Shown piece by piece: positions 34,257 through 42,511 of a DNA stretch of 64,000 bases; position 1 is the stretch's first letter; each line of letters starts with the position of its first letter. Source of the stretch: JACVRW01 sp963826165. GTDB lineage: Bacteria; Actinomycetota; Thermoleophilia; Solirubrobacterales; Thermoleophilaceae. Under the pieces are notes generated by a model. It had not been told where the DNA came from. It saw only the letters and a list, made by a program, of their open reading frames with translations, and ran no database searches. The position numbers and the translations under genes are program-made. The stretch spans positions 1 to 64,000 of the forward strand of contig CAWGWC010000014.1 in the NCBI GenBank assembly GCA_963826165.1, read 5' to 3'.

Positions 34257-34921
34257 CAGGCCTCCACCTTCTCCCGGGTACCGCTGCGGCGGCGCCGCCG
34301 GACCACGAGCACCAATCCGGCGCCGGCGAGCGCCACCGCGACCAGGGAGATCACCGCCGCCACCGGGAAGCCGCCGGAGTCCTTGCCGAGCCAGGTGAGA
34401 CTGCCGCTGACGGTGGAGCGGCCGGAGGCCACCGATACCGGCAGCCGCCAGTCGAACACCTTCACCCGGGCGGATTCGTCGGCGCGCACCTTCTCCGGCG
34501 CGGTCTGTGACATCCAGTGGATGCGATGGTCGTGCCAGTCGTAGCGGCCGTTCTCGGCCACTGTCTCCCAGCGCGGCTCGGCCTCGGCGTCGGCGCGCGC
34601 CGGCACCTCCACCTGCGCGAAGCGCTCCTCGTTCAGGAAGGCCGCCGGCGAGCGGGTGTTGACCTTCACCGTGCCGGCGGCCTCGAAGCGCAGGTAGGGC
34701 TCGCCGTCGTAGCCCTGCACGGTGACGGTGCGGCCGCTGTCGTTGCGCAGCTCGATGCGGTCGTCGAAGTTGAGGACCTGCGCGGTCAGCCCGTCGATGG
34801 CGGGTGAGATCGAGCGAACCTCGGATCGATAGTTGGGGTTGCCCTCGTGGGCGAGGGCAGTGGGGGCGAGCGCGCACAGCGCGACAAGCGCGAATGCGAG
34901 CGCACCTCGAAGGCGAAGCAC
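34253..34921 (-). CDS. Membrane-anchored extracytoplasmic protein with a His-rich motif
   Basis: 222 residues. Signal peptide 'LAFALVALCALAPTALAHEG', a soluble domain (about 26-185), a TM (VAAVISLVAVALAGAGLVLVV) and a basic C-terminal tail. Within the soluble part 'YDWHDHRIHWMS' (about residue 125-137) clusters three His and a Met, a plausible copper site; the mature N-terminus also begins with His. AGGAGG lies 4 nt before the GTG. It overlaps copCD by 4 bp, so a partner role for CopCD is likely. Not a family I can name. Confidence 0.75.
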   Translation of the reverse strand: MLRLRGALAFALVALCALAPTALAHEGNPNYRSEVRSISPAIDGLTAQVLNFDDRIELRNDSGRTVTVQGYDGEPYLRFEAAGTVKVNTRSPAAFLNEERFAQVEVPARADAEAEPRWETVAENGRYDWHDHRIHWMSQTAPEKVRADESARVKVFDWRLPVSVASGRSTVSGSLTWLGKDSGGFPVAAVISLVAVALAGAGLVLVVRRRRRSGTREKVEAW

Positions 34922-34981
34922 GAAGCCTCCTGGGCTCGGACGTGGGAGCGCCCGGGCCGCTCGGAGTGGCCTACCGGACGC

Positions 34982-35305
34982 TCAGGACGAGGCGGCCGGC
35001 GGTGGCCCGCGCTCTGCGAGCGCCGCGGCGATCAGCCGACCGCCGCGCGGAACCACGCCGAAGCCGCGCCGCACCGCGAGCCGCACAGCGAGAGCCCGCC
35101 GGGCGCGTGGCCGCGCCGGGTGGCGGCGCATACGCTCGAGCGACTGCTCGCCGACGTAGCGGCCCGCCACCAGCGGCAACGCCACCACCAGGAGCGGAGA
35201 GGCGTAGGCCAGCAGCTCCGGATGGCCGGCGAGCGCGAGCACCAGCACGAGCGCCGAGGTGACGCAGGTAGCGAGCACGAGCAGGCGCCGGTCGGAAGCG
35301 GGCAT
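34982..35305 (-). CDS. Small membrane protein (paralog of the gene at 32143)
   Basis: 107 residues from the ATG at 35305. Two TM segments, then 'VALPLVAGRYVGEQSL', a basic region rich in Arg, and 'VVPRGGRLIAAALAERGPP'. This matches the small protein at 32143-32469 across its length. It is the first gene on the minus strand of the copper island, 60 bp upstream of the next gene, and is divergent from the cupredoxin-like gene. Function unknown. Confidence 0.7.
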   Translation of the reverse strand: MPASDRRLLVLATCVTSALVLVLALAGHPELLAYASPLLVVALPLVAGRYVGEQSLERMRRHPARPRARRALAVRLAVRRGFGVVPRGGRLIAAALAERGPPPAASS

Positions 35306-35358
35306 CGCGATCCAGAGTACAAGCAGTTCTTCGGGCGTTGCCATACTTGAGTTCCGCG

Positions 35359-35844
35359 ATGTCCAGAAATCAGCGAATCGTGCTGGTCGTCGCGGCACTC
35401 GCCGTGGCCGTGATCGCCTTCGTGATCGTGAGCCCGGGCTCCGACGAGGAGAGCGGCGGCGAGCAGGCCGCGCAGACCACCACCACGGAAACTCAGACCG
35501 AGACCGAGACGGAGGCCGAGTCCGTTCCGGAAACGGAGACGCAGCCCGAGCCGCCGCCCGAGCCCTCGGTCACCCGCATACAGATCCAGGGCGGTCAGGT
35601 GGTGGGTGGGCCCAAGGAGATCAAGACCGCAAAGGGCGATCCGGTTCAGATCGTGGTGACCGCGGACACAGCCGACGAGATCCATCTCCACGGCTACGAC
35701 ATCACCAAGAACGCGGCTCCCGGCGCGCCCGCGCGCTTCAGCTTCAAGGCGAATCTCGAAGGGGTCTTCGAGATGGAGAGCCACACGGCGGAGGACGCCG
35801 GTCAGAATCCGCTCGTGGCCAACCTCGTCGTGAACCCCTCCTGA
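35359..35844 (+). CDS. Cupredoxin-like membrane-anchored protein
   Basis: 161 residues. An N-terminal TM (IVLVVAALAVAVIAFVIV) is followed by a long Glu/Thr-rich linker (about 27-70) and a cupredoxin-like beta-sandwich (about 75-161). 'DEIHLHGYDI' and the late 'FEMESHTAED' place His residues where type-1 copper or related sites lie, but the full Cys-His-Met set of an electron-transfer cupredoxin is absent (no Cys). It may bind Cu(II) without redox function. The large membrane gene begins 7 bp later. Confidence 0.75.
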   Translation: MSRNQRIVLVVAALAVAVIAFVIVSPGSDEESGGEQAAQTTTTETQTETETEAESVPETETQPEPPPEPSVTRIQIQGGQVVGGPKEIKTAKGDPVQIVVTADTADEIHLHGYDITKNAAPGAPARFSFKANLEGVFEMESHTAEDAGQNPLVANLVVNPS

Positions 35845-35851
35845 TCCTCCA

Positions 35852-37222
35852 GTGATCCAGCTGGCGCACGGGCTGGTCGCGCGATCCGACCTGCCCATCC
35901 CCGAGTGGCTGTTCGGCTGGGCCGCCGCAATGGTCCTGGTCGTCTCCTTCGTCGCCCTGGCCGTGCTGTGGCCCGAGCCCAAGCTCGACAAGGACGGCTG
36001 GCGCCCCCTCCCCGGCGGCCTGGGGCGCGTTCTCACGAGCCGCCCGGTCGAGATCGTCTGCGGGGCCATCGGGGTCTTCCTGCTGGTGGTGGTCGTGTAC
36101 ACCGGCCTCGAGGGAGTCCAGAGCTCCACCGCCAACTTCGCCCCCACCTTCATCTACGTGATCTTCTGGCTCGCGCTGGTGCCGCTCAGCGTCCTCTTCG
36201 GGGACGTCTTCCGGGCGTTCAACCCGTGGCGCGCCATCGGGCGGGCGGTGGCGGGGGTGGCGAAGCTGCTCAACCGCGGCCGCCTGCCCGCTCCCCTCCC
36301 CTATCCCGAGAAGCTCGGGCGCTGGCCCGCGGCGCTGGGCATCTTCGCCTTCGCGGCCCTCGAGCTGGTGGCGGCCAACGGAGACCAGCCCGAGAACCTG
36401 GCCATCGCCACGCTCATCTACTCCGCGGCCACGTTCATCGGCATGGCCCTGTACGGCATCGAGGCCTGGATGGACCGCGGCGAGGCGTTCTCGGTCTACT
36501 TCAACCTCTACTCGCGGCTCGCCCCGGTGGGGACTAGGGACGGCGAGCTGGGATTGCGCAAGCCGCTGTCGGGTCTCGCCGCCCTGCCGCCCGCCGCCGG
36601 GACCGTCGTCCTCCTGGCGGTGATCATCGGCTCGGTCACCTTCGACGGGGCGTCCGAGGCCTCGCCGTGGACCTCGATCGCCCCCGACATCGCCCAGTTC
36701 TTCCAGGACGTCGGGCTTTCGCCCCAGAACGCTCTCGAGCTCACCTTCCTGATCGGACTGCTGGCCGCGGTCCTGTTCGTCTTCGCCTTCTACCGCCTCG
36801 GCGTGCTGGGGGCAAAGAGCGTGGGCGGGGGGTTCAGCGCCGACCGCCTGGCCAACGCCTTCGTCCACTCGCTCGTCCCGATCGCGCTTGCCTACACCGC
36901 CGCGCACTACTTCACGCTGCTGCTCTTCCAGGGCCAGGCGATCGTGTTCCTCTCCTCCGACCCGCTGGGCGACGGCAGCGACCTGTTCGGCACCGCAAAC
37001 GACCAGATCGACTACACGATCATCGGCGGCGAGGCCACCTGGTACTGGCAGGTGGGATTCGTCGTCGCCGGCCACGTGGCCGCGCTGGTCCTGGCCCACG
37101 ACCGGGCCCTCCAGCTCTACGACGACGCCCGCCTCGCGGTCCGCTCCCAGTACTGGATGCTGGCGGTGATGGTGGGCTTCACCAGCCTCGCGCTCTGGCT
37201 GCTGTCGCAGTCGAACGTCTGA
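35852..37222 (+). CDS. Polytopic membrane protein paired with the cupredoxin-like gene
   Basis: 456 residues with roughly 10 TM segments spread over the whole length. Histidines lie in or near the last membrane segments (His339 and His352 around 'NAFVHSLVPIALAYTAAHYF', His408 and His416 in 'AGHVAALVLAHD'). Homologs in databases are sometimes labelled fenitrothion hydrolase, a name I would not rely on. GTG start 7 bp after the cupredoxin-like gene. Given the neighbours, metal transport or handling is plausible, but this is inference. Confidence 0.7.
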   Translation: MIQLAHGLVARSDLPIPEWLFGWAAAMVLVVSFVALAVLWPEPKLDKDGWRPLPGGLGRVLTSRPVEIVCGAIGVFLLVVVVYTGLEGVQSSTANFAPTFIYVIFWLALVPLSVLFGDVFRAFNPWRAIGRAVAGVAKLLNRGRLPAPLPYPEKLGRWPAALGIFAFAALELVAANGDQPENLAIATLIYSAATFIGMALYGIEAWMDRGEAFSVYFNLYSRLAPVGTRDGELGLRKPLSGLAALPPAAGTVVLLAVIIGSVTFDGASEASPWTSIAPDIAQFFQDVGLSPQNALELTFLIGLLAAVLFVFAFYRLGVLGAKSVGGGFSADRLANAFVHSLVPIALAYTAAHYFTLLLFQGQAIVFLSSDPLGDGSDLFGTANDQIDYTIIGGEATWYWQVGFVVAGHVAALVLAHDRALQLYDDARLAVRSQYWMLAVMVGFTSLALWLLSQSNV

Positions 37223-37236
37223 CGCCAGGCGACCGC

Positions 37237-37242
37237 TATGCT
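37237..37242 (+). promoter_or_regulatory. Candidate -10 of tRNA-Asp
   Basis: TATGCT lies 14 bp upstream of the mature tRNA 5' end, giving room for a short leader. No convincing -35 is visible. Confidence 0.3.
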
Positions 37243-37256
37243 CGGCAATCGCCTGA

Positions 37257-37320
<64 letters not shown>

Positions 37321-37330
<10 letters not shown>

Positions 37331-37443
37331 CTCAGGGCTGCAAAGCTTCGCACTCCGGCGTCCTCGGCCGACTCGCGTGCGGATGCACGCTTCGCGGCCT
37401 GCGTCCTTGGATTGCTCGCTTTTCGCTCCTGAGCGCGAGCGAC
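37321..37443. repeat. Inverted copy of the tRNA-Asp 3' end
   Basis: A 16-bp perfect inverted repeat: 37321-37336 (covering the tRNA 3' acceptor strand and 6 bp beyond) and 37428-37443. A small hairpin AGCGAC/GTCGCT (37438-37452) overlaps the second arm. The 284-bp region 37331-37614 holds no gene; an antisense frame through it is an artefact of the tRNA. Confidence 0.6.
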
Positions 37444-37614
37444 TTCGTCGCTTGTTTGGCGGCTCAACGGGGGTTCCTCGCTTGACCGAGCTCTGGAGGG
37501 AACTACGGCGTTCGCGGCGGCCCGCACTTCAGTGATGTCCGGCCTTCTCGGGTGAAGATCATCGCGCTCGAGGCGGGATCCGTGACTGGCCGGTGAACCC
37601 AACGGAGCCCTCTA

Positions 37615-38016
37615 CTAGTCACCCCACCAGTCGCGCTGGCCCTCGACGTCCTCGCGCGGAGCGTCGCCGAGATTGGGCGCGCCGATGACGAGGATCTCGA
37701 GACCCTCCGGCCCGGCCTCGTAGCCTCGCCACGTACCGGGCGGGACGCGCACCGCGTCCCATTCCTTGAGGTCGACGATCTCGTCGTCGAGCTTCATCCG
37801 CCCGCTCCCGCGCACGACCACGTACACCTCCTCCTGCTTCTCGTGCGTGTGGCCGTAGGGAAAGCGATAGCCGGGCGGGACGCGCTGATAGCTCAGGCCG
37901 GATTGCTGGAGCTCGAGTGCCTCGGTAGCCAGGCGGAACTCCAGATCCGGCGCGCCGTCGAAATTGGAGCCGACGTCCTCCAGGTCCTTCCTGATGTTTC
38001 GGAGCGTGAACGGCAC
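37615..38016 (-). CDS. Cupin domain protein
   Basis: 133 residues, single cupin barrel. Motif 1 is 'PYGHTHEKQEEVYVVVRGSGRM' in shape, with His, His and Glu as metal ligands, and motif 2 is 'VRVPPGTWRGYEAGPEG', where the usual second-motif His is replaced by Trp/Arg. The metal site is therefore only partly canonical. GTG start, with TAGGGT 6 nt before it on the minus strand (leaderless type). Substrate unknown. Confidence 0.83.
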   Translation of the reverse strand: MPFTLRNIRKDLEDVGSNFDGAPDLEFRLATEALELQQSGLSYQRVPPGYRFPYGHTHEKQEEVYVVVRGSGRMKLDDEIVDLKEWDAVRVPPGTWRGYEAGPEGLEILVIGAPNLGDAPREDVEGQRDWWGD

Positions 38017-38066
38017 GGCGCAACCCTAATGTTGGACCCATGCAACGGGTCGGCGGCCTGAAGAGG

Positions 38067-38483
38067 TCACCGGGACTCGTGGTCCACCGGTTCGAGGCCG
38101 GCGGCCTCGGCCGCCTCGTCGTAGCTAGCGCAGGCGCGGTGCAGGTCGATGAGGCCGTCGCGCAGGCCAATCACCCAGCAGAAGGACGGGTCGTCTTCGG
38201 CGCCGCTCGACCGCCCCCGTACATGACAATGGCCGACCACCAGGACACGGTCGCCCAGATCGTGGAACTGGTCGCCCTGAGGCTCGAGCACGTCCCACAG
38301 GTCATGGGCCTCCTGCATGTAGGCCCGGACGCCCTCGTGACCGACGTATCCCCCGGTTTCGATGCGAGTGCCGGTCAGCGGGAGCAGCTCGATTTCCGGG
38401 TGATAGAGCTGGAGTAGACCGTCGATATCCCACGCGGCGATCGCCGCGAAGCTGCGCCTTACGAGCTCGACATTGCTGGACAC
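38067..38483 (-). CDS. SnoaL-like / NTF2-fold protein
   Basis: 138 residues from the GTG at 38483. 'NVELVRRSFAAIAAWDIDGL', 'LYHPEIELLPL', 'GHEGVRAYMQEAHDLW' and the terminal 'SYDEAAEAAGLEP' are the strand and helix pattern of SnoaL-like proteins of Thermoleophilia. A conserved Asp/His pair suitable for catalysis cannot be identified with confidence. TACGAT lies 9 nt before the GTG on the minus strand. It is related in fold to the gene at 9767 but not closely similar. Confidence 0.78.
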   Translation of the reverse strand: MSSNVELVRRSFAAIAAWDIDGLLQLYHPEIELLPLTGTRIETGGYVGHEGVRAYMQEAHDLWDVLEPQGDQFHDLGDRVLVVGHCHVRGRSSGAEDDPSFCWVIGLRDGLIDLHRACASYDEAAEAAGLEPVDHESR

Positions 38484-38544
38484 CACGAACCGATCGTAGA
38501 CGGGGCGAGAATCCGGGCCGCGTGATCGACCAGGAGCTCCGGTT

Positions 38545-39702
38545 TCAGCCCTTCCGGGACAACGAGCCGGGGCCGAGAGGCTTCGGTGTCGCATAGCCGG
38601 CGTTGCCGAGCGTGAGATCAAGCTCGGCCAAGAGGGTGCGCAGGACATGCCTGACACCGTCCTGCCCGTCCAACGCAAGGCCGAAGACGTACGGGCGGCC
38701 GAGGAGGACGGCGTCGGCTCCCAGCGCCAGCGCCTTGAAGGCGTCCGGGCCGGTGCACACGCCGGATTCGAACAGCACGGTCAGCCGTCTCCCGACCGCT
38801 CGCGCGATCGCCGGCAGCGCATCGACCGATCCCCCCGATCCGCCTCTACCTCTCACGTGGTTGGAGACCACGATGCCGTCGATGCCGCTTCCGGCCGCCC
38901 GCCGAGCCTCCTCGACGGATCGGATTCCCCTCAGCACGACCGGACCGTCCCAGTTCTGCCGAACGCGGGGCAGCTGCCGCCAAGCCGGCTCGGAGCTCGG
39001 AAGCGTGACCACGAGATGGCTGTAGCCGGCGGCGCGAGCGCGCTGAAGCAGGCTCACGTCCAGCCGGCCCTTCGGCGGCCAGTCGATCTCGAACCAGCGC
39101 GATCCCGCGCCGTTGGCCGTGGCCGCCTCTTCCAGTGAGCGACCGGACTCAGCCGAGTGGATGTAGGTGAGCTCCAGGCCCGCGGCAGCACGAGCGCTTG
39201 CCAACTCGCCCTCGGCGTGGGCCAGTCCCTGGCGGCCCACTGGGGCGAAGAGGACCGGCGCGGGCATGGGTACACCGAGGACGGTGGTGGACAGGTCGCG
39301 GACCGTGTGGTCGCGGAACATCCGCGGGACGATCCGCCAGTCGCTGAGAGCCCGGGCGTTCGCACGCACGGTCGCGCGTCCTCCGGCGCCGGCCAGGAAA
39401 TACCTCTCGGCCTGCGGGCTCAGCACCGCGGCCGCCTCGGTCTCCAGACGGGAGAGGTTGGTGGTGACCTTCGGAGCCGTGCCCTGCGTCATCCCGTTGA
39501 TGTAGATCTCGGACTGATAGCCGGAGTAGGCGGGGCTGGCCTGAGCGCCGGTGGCCACCGGCCCGCCGGCCGTGGCCGCGCCGCCGCTGCTCGCGGTCGT
39601 CGAGCCACTCGAGGCGAGCGCCTGCGGCGCGAGGACGGTCACGGCGGCTGCGGATCCGATCGAGCCGATGAACTGACGGCGGGTGCGTTCGGGCATCGTC
39701 AC
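38545..39702 (-). CDS. Tat-exported, catalytically degenerate FMN alpha-hydroxy-acid dehydrogenase homolog
   Basis: 385 residues. A Tat-type signal ('TRRQFIGSIGSAAAVTVLAPQALA') and a Ser/Thr/Gly-rich linker precede an LldD/glycolate-oxidase-like barrel. Compared with the adjacent paralog, the substrate and FMN residues are changed: QLYW is EIDW, LDTT is LPSS, the FMN-contacting Lys (LLKGI) is Arg (VLRGI), SNHGGRQ is SNHVRGR, and about 50 residues around the substrate lid are missing. The phosphate-binding end ('LALGADAVLLGRPYVFGLA') is kept. Flavin binding may survive; canonical oxidation is doubtful. It overlaps the paralog by 4 bp. Confidence 0.82.
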   Translation of the reverse strand: MTMPERTRRQFIGSIGSAAAVTVLAPQALASSGSTTASSGGAATAGGPVATGAQASPAYSGYQSEIYINGMTQGTAPKVTTNLSRLETEAAAVLSPQAERYFLAGAGGRATVRANARALSDWRIVPRMFRDHTVRDLSTTVLGVPMPAPVLFAPVGRQGLAHAEGELASARAAAGLELTYIHSAESGRSLEEAATANGAGSRWFEIDWPPKGRLDVSLLQRARAAGYSHLVVTLPSSEPAWRQLPRVRQNWDGPVVLRGIRSVEEARRAAGSGIDGIVVSNHVRGRGGSGGSVDALPAIARAVGRRLTVLFESGVCTGPDAFKALALGADAVLLGRPYVFGLALDGQDGVRHVLRTLLAELDLTLGNAGYATPKPLGPGSLSRKG

Positions 39703-40820
39703 CGGACCTCCGCGAGTGACTCTCGGCTGAGGCCTCTGTGGCTGGCGTAGCCGGCCCTCTCGAGTGTCCGCTCGAGCTCGGCCAGCAGCGTCCGCATCAC
39801 GTGCTTCGTACCGGCTCTTCCGCCCAGGGCCAGGCCGTAGAGGTAGGGGCGACCGATGAGGACGGCGTCTGCACCCAGGGCAAGCGCCTTGTAGGCATCG
39901 CGGCCGGTGCGAATGCCGGAATCGAACAGGACGGTCAGCCGATTGCCCACTGCCTCCGCGATCTTCGGCAGGGCGTCGAGCGAGGCGATCGCGCCGTCCA
40001 CCTGCCGGCCGCCGTGGTTCGAGACCACGATGCCGTCGATGCCCTCCCTGGCCGCGCGCCTCGCGTCTCCGACGGACTGGATCCCCTTGAGCAGGATCGG
40101 CCCATCCCAGTTGGCTCGGATCAGCGGCAGCTGGTCCCAGCTGAGGCCGGGATTGGGGAAGACCGTGCTGAAGGCGATGCCGGCGCCGATCGGATCCTCG
40201 CTCGCCGGCCTCGTCAGACGACGTCGGAATACCGGATCACTGGTGTAGTTGGCGATGCCCATGTTGGCCAGGAAGGGCAGATAGCCGCGGTCGAGATCGA
40301 GCGGCCGCCAGCCCAACAGCGTCGTGTCGAGCGTGATCACGAGGTGGCTGTAGCCGGCGCTTCGTGCGCGCCTCAGGAAGCTGAGGCAGAGCTCATCGTC
40401 GTTGGGCCAGTAGAGCTGATACCAGCGCGACCCCCGGCCGTTGGCCGCGGCCACCTCCTCCATGGAGTAGCTGCCCTGAGTCGAATGGAGGTAGGTGAGC
40501 TTCAGCTCAGCGGCGGCCCGGGCGGTGGCCAGCTCTCCCCGAGGGTGAGCCAGCGTCTGCACACCCACAGGGGCGAAGAGCACCGGCGCGGGCATGCGGG
40601 TACCGAGGATCGTCGTGGACAGGTCCCGTTTCGCGTCGTTGCGTGCCCGTCCCTTGCTCGGGACGATCCGCCACTGCCGAAACGCTCTGGCGTTCGCGCG
40701 CGTCGTGTCCCTGTCGCCCGCCCCGGCCAGGATGTAGCCAAGGGCCTCGGGCTCGAGCACCTTCGCGGCCTGCCTCTCCAGCTTGGACAGGTCGCTGGTG
40801 ATGCGTGACATCGTCGGCAC
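39699..40820 (-). CDS. FMN-dependent alpha-hydroxy-acid dehydrogenase (LldD/Lox family)
   Basis: 373 residues, complete TIM barrel. Key residues are present: 'ILAGAGDRDT', 'PAPVLFAPVGVQ', 'WYQLYW', 'ITLDTTLLGWRPLDL' (Asp and Arg), FMN Lys in 'LLKGIQS', catalytic His/Arg in 'SNHGGRQVDGA' and 'ALGADAVLIGRPYLYGL'. It oxidises L-lactate, glycolate or a similar 2-hydroxy acid using FMN; electron acceptor unknown. No signal peptide, so it is cytoplasmic, in contrast to its exported neighbour. Confidence 0.92.
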   Translation of the reverse strand: MPTMSRITSDLSKLERQAAKVLEPEALGYILAGAGDRDTTRANARAFRQWRIVPSKGRARNDAKRDLSTTILGTRMPAPVLFAPVGVQTLAHPRGELATARAAAELKLTYLHSTQGSYSMEEVAAANGRGSRWYQLYWPNDDELCLSFLRRARSAGYSHLVITLDTTLLGWRPLDLDRGYLPFLANMGIANYTSDPVFRRRLTRPASEDPIGAGIAFSTVFPNPGLSWDQLPLIRANWDGPILLKGIQSVGDARRAAREGIDGIVVSNHGGRQVDGAIASLDALPKIAEAVGNRLTVLFDSGIRTGRDAYKALALGADAVLIGRPYLYGLALGGRAGTKHVMRTLLAELERTLERAGYASHRGLSRESLAEVR

Positions 40821-40862
40821 CGTACTAGGGAGGTGACGGTTGCGTCCCGTGGCGAGGGCCGG

Positions 40863-41615
40863 CTACGGAGTGACGATTTCGACCGTGCGGCCGTCGCTCA
40901 GCTCGGCCAGTACCCGGTACCGCTGGAACAGGAGATCGGCCTCTTCCATCTGGACGCCGTCGCCCCCGACGTCCAGGTCTCTCTCGTCGACAGCGACGAA
41001 GAGGCGTAGTGGCTCGGCACCCGCCGCATCGGGAGTCCATGGCCGGGTGAGTCTTGCGTTGAACACACCACCGTTCTCGGTGCGGAAGCGAAGGGCGACC
41101 ACTTCGGCGGCGGCCAACCCCGTGTAGATCCTTCGGTCGGGGCCGTTGGAAGACCCGCAGCAGATCGCTTTCCTTCTGGACAAGGTGCGCGCGAGATCGC
41201 GTGGGCGGTAGCAGGGCCCACCGGAGGTCCCACGCGGAGCGCCGTCGCGGCGGCGCAGGTCCGCTTGTGCTTCGCAAACTCTTCCATCGCGGCTGAGGTA
41301 GGCGATTGCCGCAGCTCCCTTGCCGTCGGGTGAGTTAGGCAGCGAGAGCGGGTCGCTGGCACTTCCTGGTCCAGGCCGCCGGTCGATGCCGTCGTTCCCG
41401 CCTCCCTCGGTTTGGAGAAGCCGGTCGACGACACCAACTCCGGTTCTCAGCTCACCCACCGCCGCAGCGCCAGTCGACGCGGCGACGAGAATCGCGGGTA
41501 GCGCCGCGATGGCGAGGACGCGCCGCCTCCGGACGCGCCGGCGGTTGTTGCGGGCCGCGGCGGCCATGAGCTCGCCTCCGATGCGTTTGAGCGGATCGCG
41601 CGTGGACGTGCTCAT
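40863..41615 (-). CDS. Single-pass membrane protein paired with the ECF sigma factor
   Basis: 250 residues. A basic cytosolic start (RNNRRRVRRRR), one TM (about 31-52, 'VLAIAALPAILVAASTGAAAV'), and a soluble extracytoplasmic domain of about 195 residues with several Cys. The gene overlaps the sigma gene by 4 bp (ATGA), the usual arrangement for a regulator of ECF sigma activity. It lacks a zinc-binding HxxxCxxC anti-sigma motif, so an anti-sigma role is inferred from context only. Confidence 0.72.
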   Translation of the reverse strand: MSTSTRDPLKRIGGELMAAAARNNRRRVRRRRVLAIAALPAILVAASTGAAAVGELRTGVGVVDRLLQTEGGGNDGIDRRPGPGSASDPLSLPNSPDGKGAAAIAYLSRDGRVCEAQADLRRRDGAPRGTSGGPCYRPRDLARTLSRRKAICCGSSNGPDRRIYTGLAAAEVVALRFRTENGGVFNARLTRPWTPDAAGAEPLRLFVAVDERDLDVGGDGVQMEEADLLFQRYRVLAELSDGRTVEIVTP

Positions 41616-42181
41616 CTTCCTCCTCGTGATGTGCGGCCGAGCCGGGCGAGCCCCCGGCTGACACGCTGCCGGATCGCGGCCTCGCTGGTCCTCTGGCTGG
41701 CTGCGATCTCCGCGTAGCCGCGTTCCTCCACTATCCGGGCGTTGATCGCGTCCCGCTCCGCCGCAGGCAGCTCCAACAGTGCTGCCAAGTAGCCGGAGCC
41801 CTCGGCGTCGAGCGTCTCCTCCACGCGCTCGATCTCCTCGTCGTCGAAGTCCAGCCTCGGAATGCCGAGCTTCTTGCGAGCCGCATAGCTCACGGCGTCG
41901 CTGCGACGCGCAGCGGCAAGCTTGTTGCGGGCGATTCCCACCAGCCAGGCGCTCGCAGGCGGCCCGCCGGCGCGAAATCGGCGTGCTCCGGCCAGCGCCG
42001 CGGCGAACACCTCAGCCGTCAGGTCCAGAGCTCGCTCCGTATCCGACGTCCCACGCATGAGAAACCCCATCACCAGGCGGACGTGGCGCTCATAGAAGAC
42101 GCCGAACGCCTCCGGATCGCGCCGCGTGCGCCTGAGCAGCTCGTCGTCCGGTAGCTGATCTAGTCGCCCCACTTCAATCAT
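41612..42181 (-). CDS. ECF-family RNA polymerase sigma factor
   Basis: 189 residues from the ATG at 42181. Region 2 lies near 'AFGVFYERHVRLVMGFLMRG' and 'ALDLTAEVFAAALAGARRF'; region 4 near 'LLELPAAERDAINARIVEE' and 'GYAEIAASQRTSEAAIRQR', a typical sigma-4 helix-turn-helix. Extracytoplasmic-function sigma factors direct small stress or envelope regulons. The downstream overlapping membrane gene is its probable partner. Confidence 0.9.
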   Translation of the reverse strand: MIEVGRLDQLPDDELLRRTRRDPEAFGVFYERHVRLVMGFLMRGTSDTERALDLTAEVFAAALAGARRFRAGGPPASAWLVGIARNKLAAARRSDAVSYAARKKLGIPRLDFDDEEIERVEETLDAEGSGYLAALLELPAAERDAINARIVEERGYAEIAASQRTSEAAIRQRVSRGLARLGRTSRGGR

Positions 42182-42277
42182 CTTTCCGTTCAACCGGAGT
42201 TGTGACGGCGCCAGGGGATCCGAAGCAGTGCTGCCGGAAAGCGGATCGAGGCCCAGCGCAGCTGATTCACTGTTGCT

Positions 42278-42511
42278 GTGGCGGATGAGGAGAGACGGGC
42301 ACCCGGGGAGGCCACCGGCGTCGTCAGCGAGGACAACGACCGCGTTCGCATCACCACCTGGACGTTCACCGTCACCGATGCTGACGGCAACGTGCTGGAG
42401 AGGAAGCAGGTGGCCGGCGAGGCCTACCTCGGCACGGAGGGCACCGACCACGACGTGGTCAACAGCTCCGACCACGAGGCGGCCTTCGTCGAGATCGAGC
42501 TCAAGCGCTGA
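42278..42511 (+). CDS. Small cupin-like protein, apparently lacking the metal-binding segment
   Basis: 77 residues. The start 'DNDRVRITTWTF' and end 'TDHDVVNSSDHEAAFVEIELK' resemble the two ends of a one-barrel cupin of about 100 residues, but the middle goes directly to 'TVTDADGNVLERKQVAGEAY'. The ~20-25 residues that usually carry the HxH...E metal ligands are missing, with no frameshift. GTG start; no SD. The next gene overlaps by 4 bp if it starts at CTG. Real but possibly degenerate. Confidence 0.6.
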   Translation: MADEERRAPGEATGVVSEDNDRVRITTWTFTVTDADGNVLERKQVAGEAYLGTEGTDHDVVNSSDHEAAFVEIELKR

